This document shows, in pieces, positions 1-5,308 of a DNA stretch of 5,310 nucleotides. The position numbers and the translations under genes are program-made. Where the stretch lies: contig DNNS01000580.1 in NCBI GenBank assembly GCA_003497555.1, positions 1 through 5,310 on the forward strand, written 5' to 3'. The notes beneath the pieces were generated by a model, which saw nothing but the letters and a program-made list of their open reading frames with translations, made no database searches and was not told the DNA's origin. The DNA comes from Spirochaetia bacterium. GTDB taxonomy: Bacteria > Spirochaetota > UBA12135. Within the stretch, counting starts at the first letter, position 1. Each line of letters begins with the position of its first letter.

Positions 1-1208
1 CAGGTTCCGTCTGCTGCAGAGTTTGTTGTATAGTACACAGTATTGGAAATAATAACCCTAACATTATTCGATACTGCACCTGATATGGTTCCACCGATTT
101 TAATACCGCGGGTGCCGCACTCGATAGAGCCCAGGGCTCTAAATCCCATAGGAAATATCTGATTTGTATATTCTGTGGCTATCCAGTTTGAGGAACGGGC
201 TACAGATGAAACGCGAAGTTCGTCGATTCTTCCGTCCAGCAAGAAATTACCAGGGCCAGACCATGTGCCTGCACAAGCTGAAGCGGTATCTACAGGAACT
301 ATTGTTACTGTAGCATCATTACGTTCGGTATTCAAGCGTCCATTGAAAAAAAAACGTCTTGCGCTCCCGTTCATTATACCACATACATAATGCCATTCAC
401 CGGGCCTGGCAATGCTACCGGTACCGTAAATAGTATTATTTGCTGTACCGCTATTGCCGACATTAAAGGTATAAGTATTATCTGTGGTCCCGTCCGCATT
501 GTACCATAATAAAATACTGGTTCCGCCAGCCCCTTTACAGAATACACCGCTGTCATAAGCGCTATCACTGCCGTTGGTAGAATTCAGATACATCCATGCA
601 GATACGGTTAGTTGCGCACCGCCTTCAAGACATTGCATTCTGTTTAGAGTTATATAATCTGTATCTGACTGATCCATTTTTTGAGCATAAACGATAACGC
701 CTGAATAACTTTCAGGTAGTGTTCCCTGAAATGTCCCTGAAAAATTATTTGTTGTAGAATCAACTGCGCTGCCGATAGACTCGCCAAGATGCCATACTCC
801 TGCATAAGCATTTTTCCATACATTAGTCGCATCTTCGTAATTGCCTGGTTGGGTAATATCATAATACATGTATACTTTATTGGAGCTGGCTTCTGAGGAA
901 TCCAGAACCGGCATTTTTATCCATGCAGATAATTGGCCGGTATTTGGGTTGAAATATTCAATTTCATGACTGAGTTTTGTGTTGCCGTCAATGAGCGAAA
1001 AAACAATATCATCGGCATTTGTATGTGTGCAGTATTTAAGATAATGATGATTGGAAATATATAAAAGTACAGGGAAATTGGTTAAATCATTATCTACAGC
1101 ATTACTAAACGTTATCATTTCCCTAAATGCCCAGTTGGAATACCAGGCTTGTAATATACATGAGGAAAAAAGGAAGTGCGTTACAATGAAAAAATTTTTT
1201 ACAGGCAT
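1..1208 (-). CDS. Exported DUF2341-LamG protein, 5' part only
   Basis: 402 codons are present and the frame is open to the left edge, so the protein continues beyond the window. The ATG at 1208 is the only start candidate before the DUF2341 domain. Its ribosome site is weak (AGG, 11 nt away). Residues 1-21 look like a short signal peptide (MPVKNFFIVTHFLFSSCILQA). Residues 22-130 match DUF2341: WYSNWAFREMITF (22-34), ADDIVF (65-70), HEIEYF (81-86), AWIKMP (95-100), VYMYY (112-116). Residues 136-345 are a LamG domain: VWHLGES, LTVSAWMYL with W205, GEWHYV with W272, RFFFNGRL, and IDELRVSSVARS from 328. From about 371 (IGGTISGAVSNNVRVIIS) a beta-rich repeat like the carboxypeptidase-regulatory/Ig-like modules of surface proteins begins and is cut by the edge. 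This architecture is typical of large extracellular binding or adhesive proteins. No frameshift was found when the frame was followed base by base. Confidence 0.92.
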   Translation of the reverse strand, partial: MPVKNFFIVTHFLFSSCILQAWYSNWAFREMITFSNAVDNDLTNFPVLLYISNHHYLKYCTHTNADDIVFSLIDGNTKLSHEIEYFNPNTGQLSAWIKMPVLDSSEASSNKVYMYYDITQPGNYEDATNVWKNAYAGVWHLGESIGSAVDSTTNNFSGTFQGTLPESYSGVIVYAQKMDQSDTDYITLNRMQCLEGGAQLTVSAWMYLNSTNGSDSAYDSGVFCKGAGGTSILLWYNADGTTDNTYTFNVGNSGTANNTIYGTGSIARPGEWHYVCGIMNGSARRFFFNGRLNTERNDATVTIVPVDTASACAGTWSGPGNFLLDGRIDELRVSSVARSSNWIATEYTNQIFPMGFRALGSIECGTRGIKIGGTISGAVSNNVRVIISNTVYYTTNSAADGT

Positions 1209-1210
1209 TT

Positions 1211-1303
1211 CTATCTTTGCCTGCGTGCGAACGTATTCGCTTTTTTTTGTGCGATCGCAATTGTGCCCATTACGATCGCACGTTTTTGTTCGACAAAACT
1301 CAT
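1211..1303 (-). CDS. 30-residue basic small ORF, possibly a coupled leader peptide
   Basis: ATG at 1303 is preceded by AAGGG (1314-1310) at a 6-nt spacing, a credible ribosome site. The frame runs 30 codons to a TAG at 1213-1211, which is only 2 nt before the ATG of the DUF2341-LamG gene. The peptide begins MSFVEQKRAIVMGTIAIA and ends in a basic tail (QKKANTFARRQR), giving one acidic residue against seven Lys/Arg. No family is recognised. It fills most of the gap after the LamG gene, whose stop is 20 nt upstream. The downstream gene has only a weak ribosome site, so translation of this ORF could deliver ribosomes to it (translational coupling) and would unfold the hairpins within the ORF. A leader peptide or a small independent protein are both possible, and so is chance. 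Confidence 0.42.
   Translation of the reverse strand: MSFVEQKRAIVMGTIAIAQKKANTFARRQR
1224..1282 (-). promoter_or_regulatory. GC-rich inverted repeats with alternative RNA pairings before the DUF2341 gene
   Basis: Three related arms are visible. Arm 1 (1282-1271 on the minus strand, CGTGCGATCGTA) can pair with arm 2 (1257-1249, CGATCGCAC) as a perfect 9-bp stem with a 15-nt loop. It can instead pair with arm 3 (1235-1224, TACGTTCGCACG) in 11 of 12 positions. Arm 3 can also fold locally (1240-1227) as GCGAA-UACG-UUCGC, a 5-bp stem with a UNCG-type loop ending 18 nt before the start codon at 1208. These folds exclude each other, as in attenuators or translation switches. The stems are followed by A-runs, not U-runs, in the minus transcript, so this is not a terminator for the operon. 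Part of the symmetry may come from the repeated codons GCG ATC inside the small ORF. Confidence 0.4.
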
Positions 1304-1323
1304 TCGTTTCCCTTTGCTGTTCG

Positions 1324-2112
1324 TTATTCCATAGCGACTTCGGCATTCACACGCTTCGCATCGTCTGTAACAATAGCCTTTATCGCTGCGGCGTCGAGCA
1401 CGGAGCCATATATACGTATATCTGCAATGAACCCATCTTGATAATAATTTCGACCGCTCGCCCCGCTGAACATTGCCCCGGGGAATATATCGGTTTCGCT
1501 CGCGACCAACGATTGTTCCGGAAGATCACCCTTTTCTGTCAGTTGTCCGTTGATGAACACGCGTATATCGCCATTTGCATAGGTAATGGCAAGATGCTGC
1601 CATTTTCCAACCGCAAGCCGTACGGCGTTTTTCACCATACCGGTTTTTGTGTTAACGCTTGATTTCATAAAACCCTTCCATGCTCCCGTCTCATCCTTCC
1701 ATTTAAACTCAGGATAACCGTAATTGATGGAAAGCGCATACTGTATAACTTCCGGCTTTTTACTACGATCGCCTTTAAAAAGTACGGTTTGATAATTTTC
1801 ATCCACCGTTTTCAGCGCAATCCACACCGTAATGGTAATCTCGGTTGTCATTGTGTTCAAGGCAGCGCTTGTTTTTATCAAGCAGTCGTTACCTTTTTTG
1901 GTACGAAACGCTCCCTTTACAATTGAGGATCCTTTGACGACAACCATATTGCCGGCTTTGTCGGTAAAATCGCCGGTAACACCGGAGAAGTCCACCCATA
2001 ATGCCGGGTTCTCTGCAAACGCCGTACCCGCAAGCAAGAATAGTAAAATGCCTAATGTAAAAATCGGCAGATAGAATACTGCTCCCGATGTTAACATTGT
2101 TTTTTTATTCAT
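1324..2112 (-). CDS. Secreted stand-alone LamG (concanavalin A-like) protein
   Basis: 262 residues from an ATG with an ideal ribosome site. Residues 1-33 are a clear Sec signal peptide: MNKK, a hydrophobic segment (IFTLGILLFLLAG), and cleavage after AFA at 33, leaving about 229 mature residues. Almost all of the mature protein is one LamG jelly roll: ALWVDF near 37, ITITVWIALK (92-101), PEFKWKD (134-140), KWQHLAITY (170-178), VFINGQL (185-191), and the closing strand IADIRIYGSVLD (229-240). No catalytic domain, membrane anchor or sorting motif is visible. LamG domains usually bind glycans or proteins, so a binding or adhesive role is likely but unproven. The domain shares a detailed sub-motif with the LamG domain of the GH123-like protein. 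By eye the gene is somewhat GC-richer than its neighbours. It ends 20 nt before a small ORF in the same direction. Confidence 0.9.
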   Translation of the reverse strand: MNKKTMLTSGAVFYLPIFTLGILLFLLAGTAFAENPALWVDFSGVTGDFTDKAGNMVVVKGSSIVKGAFRTKKGNDCLIKTSAALNTMTTEITITVWIALKTVDENYQTVLFKGDRSKKPEVIQYALSINYGYPEFKWKDETGAWKGFMKSSVNTKTGMVKNAVRLAVGKWQHLAITYANGDIRVFINGQLTEKGDLPEQSLVASETDIFPGAMFSGASGRNYYQDGFIADIRIYGSVLDAAAIKAIVTDDAKRVNAEVAME

Positions 2113-2117
2113 TTATT

Positions 2118-2123
2118 CCTCCT
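2118..2123 (-). promoter_or_regulatory. Strong ribosome binding site AGGAGG
   Basis: AGGAGG sits 5 nt before the ATG at 2112. It is a full anti-16S match, fixes the start of the stand-alone LamG gene, and predicts efficient translation. It also shows that this organism uses Shine-Dalgarno initiation, in contrast to the much weaker site of the DUF2341 gene downstream. Confidence 0.85.
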
Positions 2124-2156
2124 GTTGTATTATTGACATAAAATAACATTTTTTCC

Positions 2157-2243
2157 TTAACTGTTTTGATCAAATTTATCACAATATTGACAAGACAAGA
2201 AAAAATACATTGTACCAATTATAACAAATAACAAAGTTCTCAT
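2157..2243 (-). CDS. Questionable 28-residue hydrophobic small ORF
   Basis: An ATG lies 4 nt after the TAA of the GH123-like gene and opens 28 codons. The peptide starts MRTLLFVIIGTMYFFLSC, a charged N-terminus followed by a hydrophobic stretch and a Cys at 18, then a polar tail with a second Cys (21) and ends DQNS. It resembles a short lipoprotein or membrane peptide, but FLSC is not a standard lipobox. There is no Shine-Dalgarno sequence, so translation would have to be coupled to the gene before it. T-rich DNA encodes Leu/Phe/Ile by chance, and the frame overlaps a possible promoter (2218-2226). It may be noise. Confidence 0.22.
   Translation of the reverse strand: MRTLLFVIIGTMYFFLSCQYCDKFDQNS
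2165..2174. promoter_or_regulatory. 10-bp palindrome TTTGATCAAA in the leader of the LamG gene
   Basis: TTTGATCAAA is a perfect palindrome, about 40 nt downstream of the possible transcription start and 52 nt upstream of the LamG gene start. It could be a regulator site. It differs from the TGTATCGATACA palindrome of the first promoter, so the two genes do not obviously share one operator. Palindromes of this size occur by chance in AT-rich spacers. Confidence 0.2.
2218..2226 (-). promoter_or_regulatory. Possible extended -10 promoter for the stand-alone LamG gene
   Basis: The minus strand reads TGT-TATAAT, a full TATAAT preceded by the TGn of extended -10 promoters. No good -35 hexamer is found 16-18 nt upstream, which extended -10 promoters can tolerate. 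Transcription would start near 2211, leaving a leader of about 100 nt before the ATG at 2112. No clear terminator separates this gene from the GH123-like gene, so it may also be reached by read-through as one operon. Confidence 0.4.
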
Positions 2244-2247
2244 GTTT

Positions 2248-5160
2248 TTAATATTTTTTTGACTCTAATATCATTCTTGCTACTTCATTTCTGAATTTTT
2301 CAATTTCTTCCGGGTAATCTGTAAAATTTTTAATGGAAACAGCAATATTCTCCGGTATAGCCATTAAATATGATATCTTATCAAGAACAGTTTTGTCTGC
2401 TCCTTTTTGTTTAAGCCTGATGTATTCATTTTTCAGTAAAGACAGATATTCATAATCCTCAATACCGTCCCTGATATTTTCCAGCCTTAACGAAGGATAT
2501 ATAATTCCACCCGGCCCGGGATAAACAAAATTGCCACAGCCGTTGCGCTGGGATTTTTCTCCGGTCTGTACACTGAAAAAATACGGCAGCCAAACGCCCT
2601 TGTCCGGCCACATTGGATTTTTTTCTTTATTAAGTTTCCACTCCCGATTGATGCACCAGTATAACAGACCTTTTACTCCATATTTGAAACTGAGAGTCCA
2701 GATAATCCTTGGTCCGGTTAGCGATAAATCAATAAAATACTGAGGAAAGGGAGGCTCCTGTCCACAAGCATTATACCACCAGACTTCGCAGTCTTTTTGC
2801 TTTTTTAACTTTTCAAGATATAAGAGATCAGTATCAGTGGTAAAAAAATTAAACTGGGGGCACCAGACATTAAACAAATCCTCGATCTGCGCCATCGGAA
2901 AAGAAGTCTGGATGTAGCGCATGTCGGAATATTTTTTTTTCATGACGGCCATGACTTTTTCCACAAAATCCAGATCCCGGTTCAAGGTATGACTGGCAAA
3001 CTCATCCCAGGTATAGCAGTAAACATCATCCCAAACACCAAGCTCCTGTAGTTTTTTCTGCCTTTCCGCGAAACGGGAAGCAATAGCCTCCGGCTCGCCT
3101 TTCAGATCAGTAAGCGAACCGATGGTAATAAAATCAAGCCCCTTTTTACGAAGCTCAGGAATAAATTTTGGTTCAGGATAAATGTCTTTTGCATAAATAT
3201 TATTCGGCGGTATGCGGTATTTTAATAAAAAATCATAAATATACATTTTCTGATCATCAGTAAGTTCCTTGTAACCGTACCATTTCTGATAAAATTGTTC
3301 AAAAAACGAGAAAGCCGCTTTAATGGAATTTTTTTTGGGCAGGGTAAAATCGAATACGGCTGCTGTTATTTTTATTTCCCGGGAAAAAGATCCGAGAGAA
3401 AATCTGATGCTGCCTGAATAAACACCGGGCGCGGCGTCGGATGGAGCGTAAATCCGAAAATGCAGGGCTGTGAAATCATTGCTGTTTACATTAACAATCC
3501 TGCAAGGTTCAAAAATCGGATCCGGGATCAGCCCGGTAAAAACCGGTTTATATACAGGCTCTTCAGTCCGCACATATTCCACCAGACCCCGGTCGATATT
3601 GCTTCCTTTAATTACATAATTTTTACTACTGTGCATCAGGTCTCTGACAGAAATCTGTATACCAGCTGAATTTTCTGCAGGGTTTCCGATAATTATTACC
3701 TGGAAGCTCTCATATTCGTTTTTTGCCATGGAAAGATTCATACTGCCGGATACTTTATCAAGTTCCGCAAGAAAGGATGTTTTTTTAAAAAGACGTTTGT
3801 ACACCGGCAGAACAGTCAGGATAAATTTTTCATTGCCGGTAAAAAGCGAAGCATACCTGGCATCGGCGCTGATTTTTTCAATAGCAGCAAATATCCTATT
3901 GTTAAAATATTTTTCTTTTTCGGCAATTTCTTCAAGCATTTCGTTATGCTGCATAAGTTTACGGTAAAGCTCATCATGATTAATGCCTGCATCAGACCCC
4001 GGACAATATTCAGCCGCTAATAATTCTGCCAGCCGGAAGGCCCGGGTATTGATATTTTTCAGCAGGGAATACAGGGAGTGTATTTCCGCTAACCGGTTTT
4101 CGGTTTCGGCGGCAGTTTTATGCCCTGTTTCCTTAATGCGCAGAAGAATTTCCGAAGGATACTGCGCGGAAGAAATTTCGCCATACCTGGAATTTTTTAT
4201 TTTTTTACCCAGAACCATGAACATTGCCTCATTGTTCATTTTTTCTCCCTCTATCGCGGTTTTCAGGAATTCCGCCAGCTCCCGGGTATCTTTATTCAGA
4301 TTTTCGATTTCAGAGATATTGATATTTTTTAACTGAAAAATACTTTTTATAAAATCAGGATAATAAGCAGTAAATTTCTTTATTGCCGATTCATTCATAA
4401 CGCTTAACGTATAAAAATTCATTTTTATAGTACATAATAAAATATCAAGCCTGTCTTCAGGCGTAATTGAAACCTCAGAACCGCGGATGATTTTTACTTC
4501 ATCAATCAATCCTGAAAAACCGTATTCGGAACTGCCTGCGCCATTTTCACCATCCCCAATCAGAAGCTTGTGTTTGTTTTTAATTAATTTTTGAAGCCCC
4601 TCTTTTTCACTCTGAACTACTTCCTGTTCCTGTCCATTGATAATTATTCTTACTTTCCCGTCTGAAAAAGTAAAGATAATTTTATACCATTTGTTTACTT
4701 CAATCACAGACCCCTTAGTGGACCATACATACCAGTTGTCTTTATCGTCTTTGGCTTTAAACTCGGGTTTGCCGCTGCGAATATCAATGAAATAATTTAT
4801 TTCATCCGGATTGGCTTTTCTGTCAAGTTTACATAAAATGGTATTAAATCCTTCGGTTTTGAACGGTTTGATCACAACTTCAATTGAAAAATCATTTTCC
4901 AGGGAAAGATTATCATTATGATCAACCCATATTCTTGTGCCTCCTTCAAAGCGGTAGGCTGTGCCGTATAACCCCTGCTGCAGCAAATCCGCTGCGTTTC
5001 CCTTTAAAAGCGCCTTATACTTTTTAGTACTGTCGCTTACCCTGTCTTCATCAATAGAATTAAAATTCCAATGCCCGATTATTTCTCCGGCTGGAGATAA
5101 AGATAAGAACAGCAGGCAGAGCCAGGGGAAGCCAATGGATTTAAATAATATTTTTTTCAT
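2248..5160 (-). CDS. Exported LamG plus GH123/DUF4091-type glycoside hydrolase
   Basis: 970 residues. The start is ATG at 5160, with GAGG at 5172-5169 (8-nt spacing) and an N-terminus typical of a signal peptide (MKKILFKSIG, then a Leu/Phe core, likely cleaved near SPAG, residues 22-25). Residues 26-227 form a LamG/concanavalin A-like domain (HWNF, FSIEVVIKPF, KWYKIIFTF, IINGQ, GLIDEVKI). Residues 235-470 are mostly helical and unrecognised. Residues 471-605 are a beta-sandwich with NEYESFQ (481-487), PDPIFEP (546-552) and APGVYSG (577-583), as in the N-terminal part of GH123/DUF4091 proteins. Residues 610-905 match the TIM-barrel GH123/DUF4091 catalytic domain: YTWDE (716-720), VWWYNACG, GLLYWCINREW (831-841), VYPGPGG, PSLRLENIRDGIEDYEYL. 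In characterised GH123 beta-N-acetylgalactosaminidases an adjacent Asp-Glu pair performs substrate-assisted catalysis, and D719-E720 is the obvious candidate. The family assignment is strong. GalNAc specificity is inferred. Secretion to the periplasm or surface is expected, and no lipobox is seen. It is the first gene behind the promoter. Confidence 0.93.
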   Translation of the reverse strand: MKKILFKSIGFPWLCLLFLSLSPAGEIIGHWNFNSIDEDRVSDSTKKYKALLKGNAADLLQQGLYGTAYRFEGGTRIWVDHNDNLSLENDFSIEVVIKPFKTEGFNTILCKLDRKANPDEINYFIDIRSGKPEFKAKDDKDNWYVWSTKGSVIEVNKWYKIIFTFSDGKVRIIINGQEQEVVQSEKEGLQKLIKNKHKLLIGDGENGAGSSEYGFSGLIDEVKIIRGSEVSITPEDRLDILLCTIKMNFYTLSVMNESAIKKFTAYYPDFIKSIFQLKNINISEIENLNKDTRELAEFLKTAIEGEKMNNEAMFMVLGKKIKNSRYGEISSAQYPSEILLRIKETGHKTAAETENRLAEIHSLYSLLKNINTRAFRLAELLAAEYCPGSDAGINHDELYRKLMQHNEMLEEIAEKEKYFNNRIFAAIEKISADARYASLFTGNEKFILTVLPVYKRLFKKTSFLAELDKVSGSMNLSMAKNEYESFQVIIIGNPAENSAGIQISVRDLMHSSKNYVIKGSNIDRGLVEYVRTEEPVYKPVFTGLIPDPIFEPCRIVNVNSNDFTALHFRIYAPSDAAPGVYSGSIRFSLGSFSREIKITAAVFDFTLPKKNSIKAAFSFFEQFYQKWYGYKELTDDQKMYIYDFLLKYRIPPNNIYAKDIYPEPKFIPELRKKGLDFITIGSLTDLKGEPEAIASRFAERQKKLQELGVWDDVYCYTWDEFASHTLNRDLDFVEKVMAVMKKKYSDMRYIQTSFPMAQIEDLFNVWCPQFNFFTTDTDLLYLEKLKKQKDCEVWWYNACGQEPPFPQYFIDLSLTGPRIIWTLSFKYGVKGLLYWCINREWKLNKEKNPMWPDKGVWLPYFFSVQTGEKSQRNGCGNFVYPGPGGIIYPSLRLENIRDGIEDYEYLSLLKNEYIRLKQKGADKTVLDKISYLMAIPENIAVSIKNFTDYPEEIEKFRNEVARMILESKKY

Positions 5161-5181
5161 TATCAGGACCTCACAGATATT

Positions 5182-5193
5182 TGTATCGATACA
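5182..5193. promoter_or_regulatory. Perfect palindrome TGTATCGATACA over the predicted transcription start
   Basis: The 12-bp sequence TGTATCGATACA is identical on both strands and begins 4 bp past the -10 box, so it covers the expected +1. Even symmetry with a central CG is typical of operators bound by LacI-family sugar repressors, although other dimeric regulators (for example GntR type) also use sites of this size. A protein bound here would block RNA polymerase. The repressor gene is not in the window, so the regulator family is an inference. Confidence 0.55.
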
Positions 5194-5194
5194 C

Positions 5195-5308
5195 TTAATT
5201 ATAATCGTTTTTTTTTGCTTTGTCAATCATGGACGCCGAATTTATTTCTTTGGTAAATAAAACAATTAAGCCCGTTACCGGGTACTGAATTTTAGCGGTT
5301 ATGACGGT
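5195..5308 (-). CDS. Possible 3' end of an upstream ORF, entering from the right edge
   Basis: One minus-strand frame is open from the window edge for 37 codons, and its TAA stop lies directly after the TATAAT of the next promoter. The middle of the peptide reads YPVTGLIVLFTKEI and the tail is polar and lysine-rich (ends KKNDYN). No family is recognised. If real, this is the C-terminus of a gene transcribed in the same direction, and the promoter of the GH123-like gene would be embedded in its last codons. In sequence this AT-rich, an open frame of this length is not rare by chance, and a small hairpin (5271-5282) lies inside it. Treat it as a candidate only. Confidence 0.2.
   Translation of the reverse strand, partial: TVITAKIQYPVTGLIVLFTKEINSASMIDKAKKNDYN
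5198..5226 (-). promoter_or_regulatory. Consensus sigma70-type promoter of the GH123-like gene
   Basis: On the minus strand the -35 hexamer is TTGACA (5226-5221) and the -10 hexamer is TATAAT (5203-5198). They are separated by exactly 17 nt, so both boxes and the spacing match the bacterial housekeeping consensus. Nine of the 17 spacer bases form one A-run (5216-5208 on the coding strand). Transcription should start near 5191, about 30 nt before the ATG at 5160. That position excludes the upstream TTG at 5226 as a start codon, because this TTG is part of the -35 box. Confidence 0.9.
5271..5282 (-). terminator. Small GNRA-capped hairpin, weak terminator candidate
   Basis: The minus-strand RNA reads CCCG-GUAA-CGGG, a 4-bp all-GC stem with a GNRA-type loop. 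It is followed by a U-rich but interrupted stretch (CUUAAUUGUUUUAUUU). It could end an upstream transcript just before the promoter at 5198-5226. The stem is short and the U-tract is broken, so it is a weak candidate. It also conflicts with reading 5195-5308 as coding, because it would lie inside that frame. Confidence 0.2.

Noticed and set aside
374..862. Two short minus-strand ORFs (374-568 and 650-862) that could suggest a broken gene
   Set aside because: They are out of frame with the continuous 402-codon DUF2341-LamG frame, which I followed to the window edge without a break. The gene is partial only because the window ends.
1157..1159. Lipobox at Cys17 (FSSC) of the DUF2341-LamG protein
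   Set aside because: Phe at -3 does not fit the usual Leu/Val/Ile lipobox, and LQA at 19-21 gives a reasonable ordinary cleavage site just before the DUF2341 domain.
1227..1248. Hairpin GCGAA-CGTA-TTCGC followed by T8, a terminator on the plus strand
   Set aside because: No plus-strand gene is supported upstream of it, the stem is only 5 bp, and in the real transcript direction the tract is A8. It is better treated as part of the minus-strand RNA structure.
1270..1298. Minus-strand TTGTCG-17-GTAATG as a promoter for the DUF2341 gene
   Set aside because: The -10 matches only about half of the consensus and the site lies inside the small ORF. Co-transcription with the LamG gene is simpler.
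1051..1662. 203-codon plus-strand ORF
   Set aside because: It lies antisense to the LamG gene and to the start of the DUF2341 gene, both of which have clear domain signatures. The peptide is rich in Cys, His and Arg with no domain pattern, as expected of an antisense shadow.
2133..2192. Two plus-strand TTGACA hexamers (2133-2138 and 2187-2192) as a divergent promoter
   Set aside because: Neither has a recognisable -10 hexamer at 15-19 nt spacing, and no plus-strand gene follows.
2221..2234. Tandem 7-bp repeat ATAACAA x2
   Set aside because: Two copies of an AT-rich heptamer in an intergenic spacer are expected by chance. It overlaps the possible -10 region but suggests no function by itself.
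5161..5226. N-terminal extension of the hydrolase gene starting at TTG 5226
   Set aside because: The TTG is part of the -35 box and the extension covers the -10 and the expected transcription start. The internal ATG at 5160 has a ribosome site and begins a proper signal peptide.
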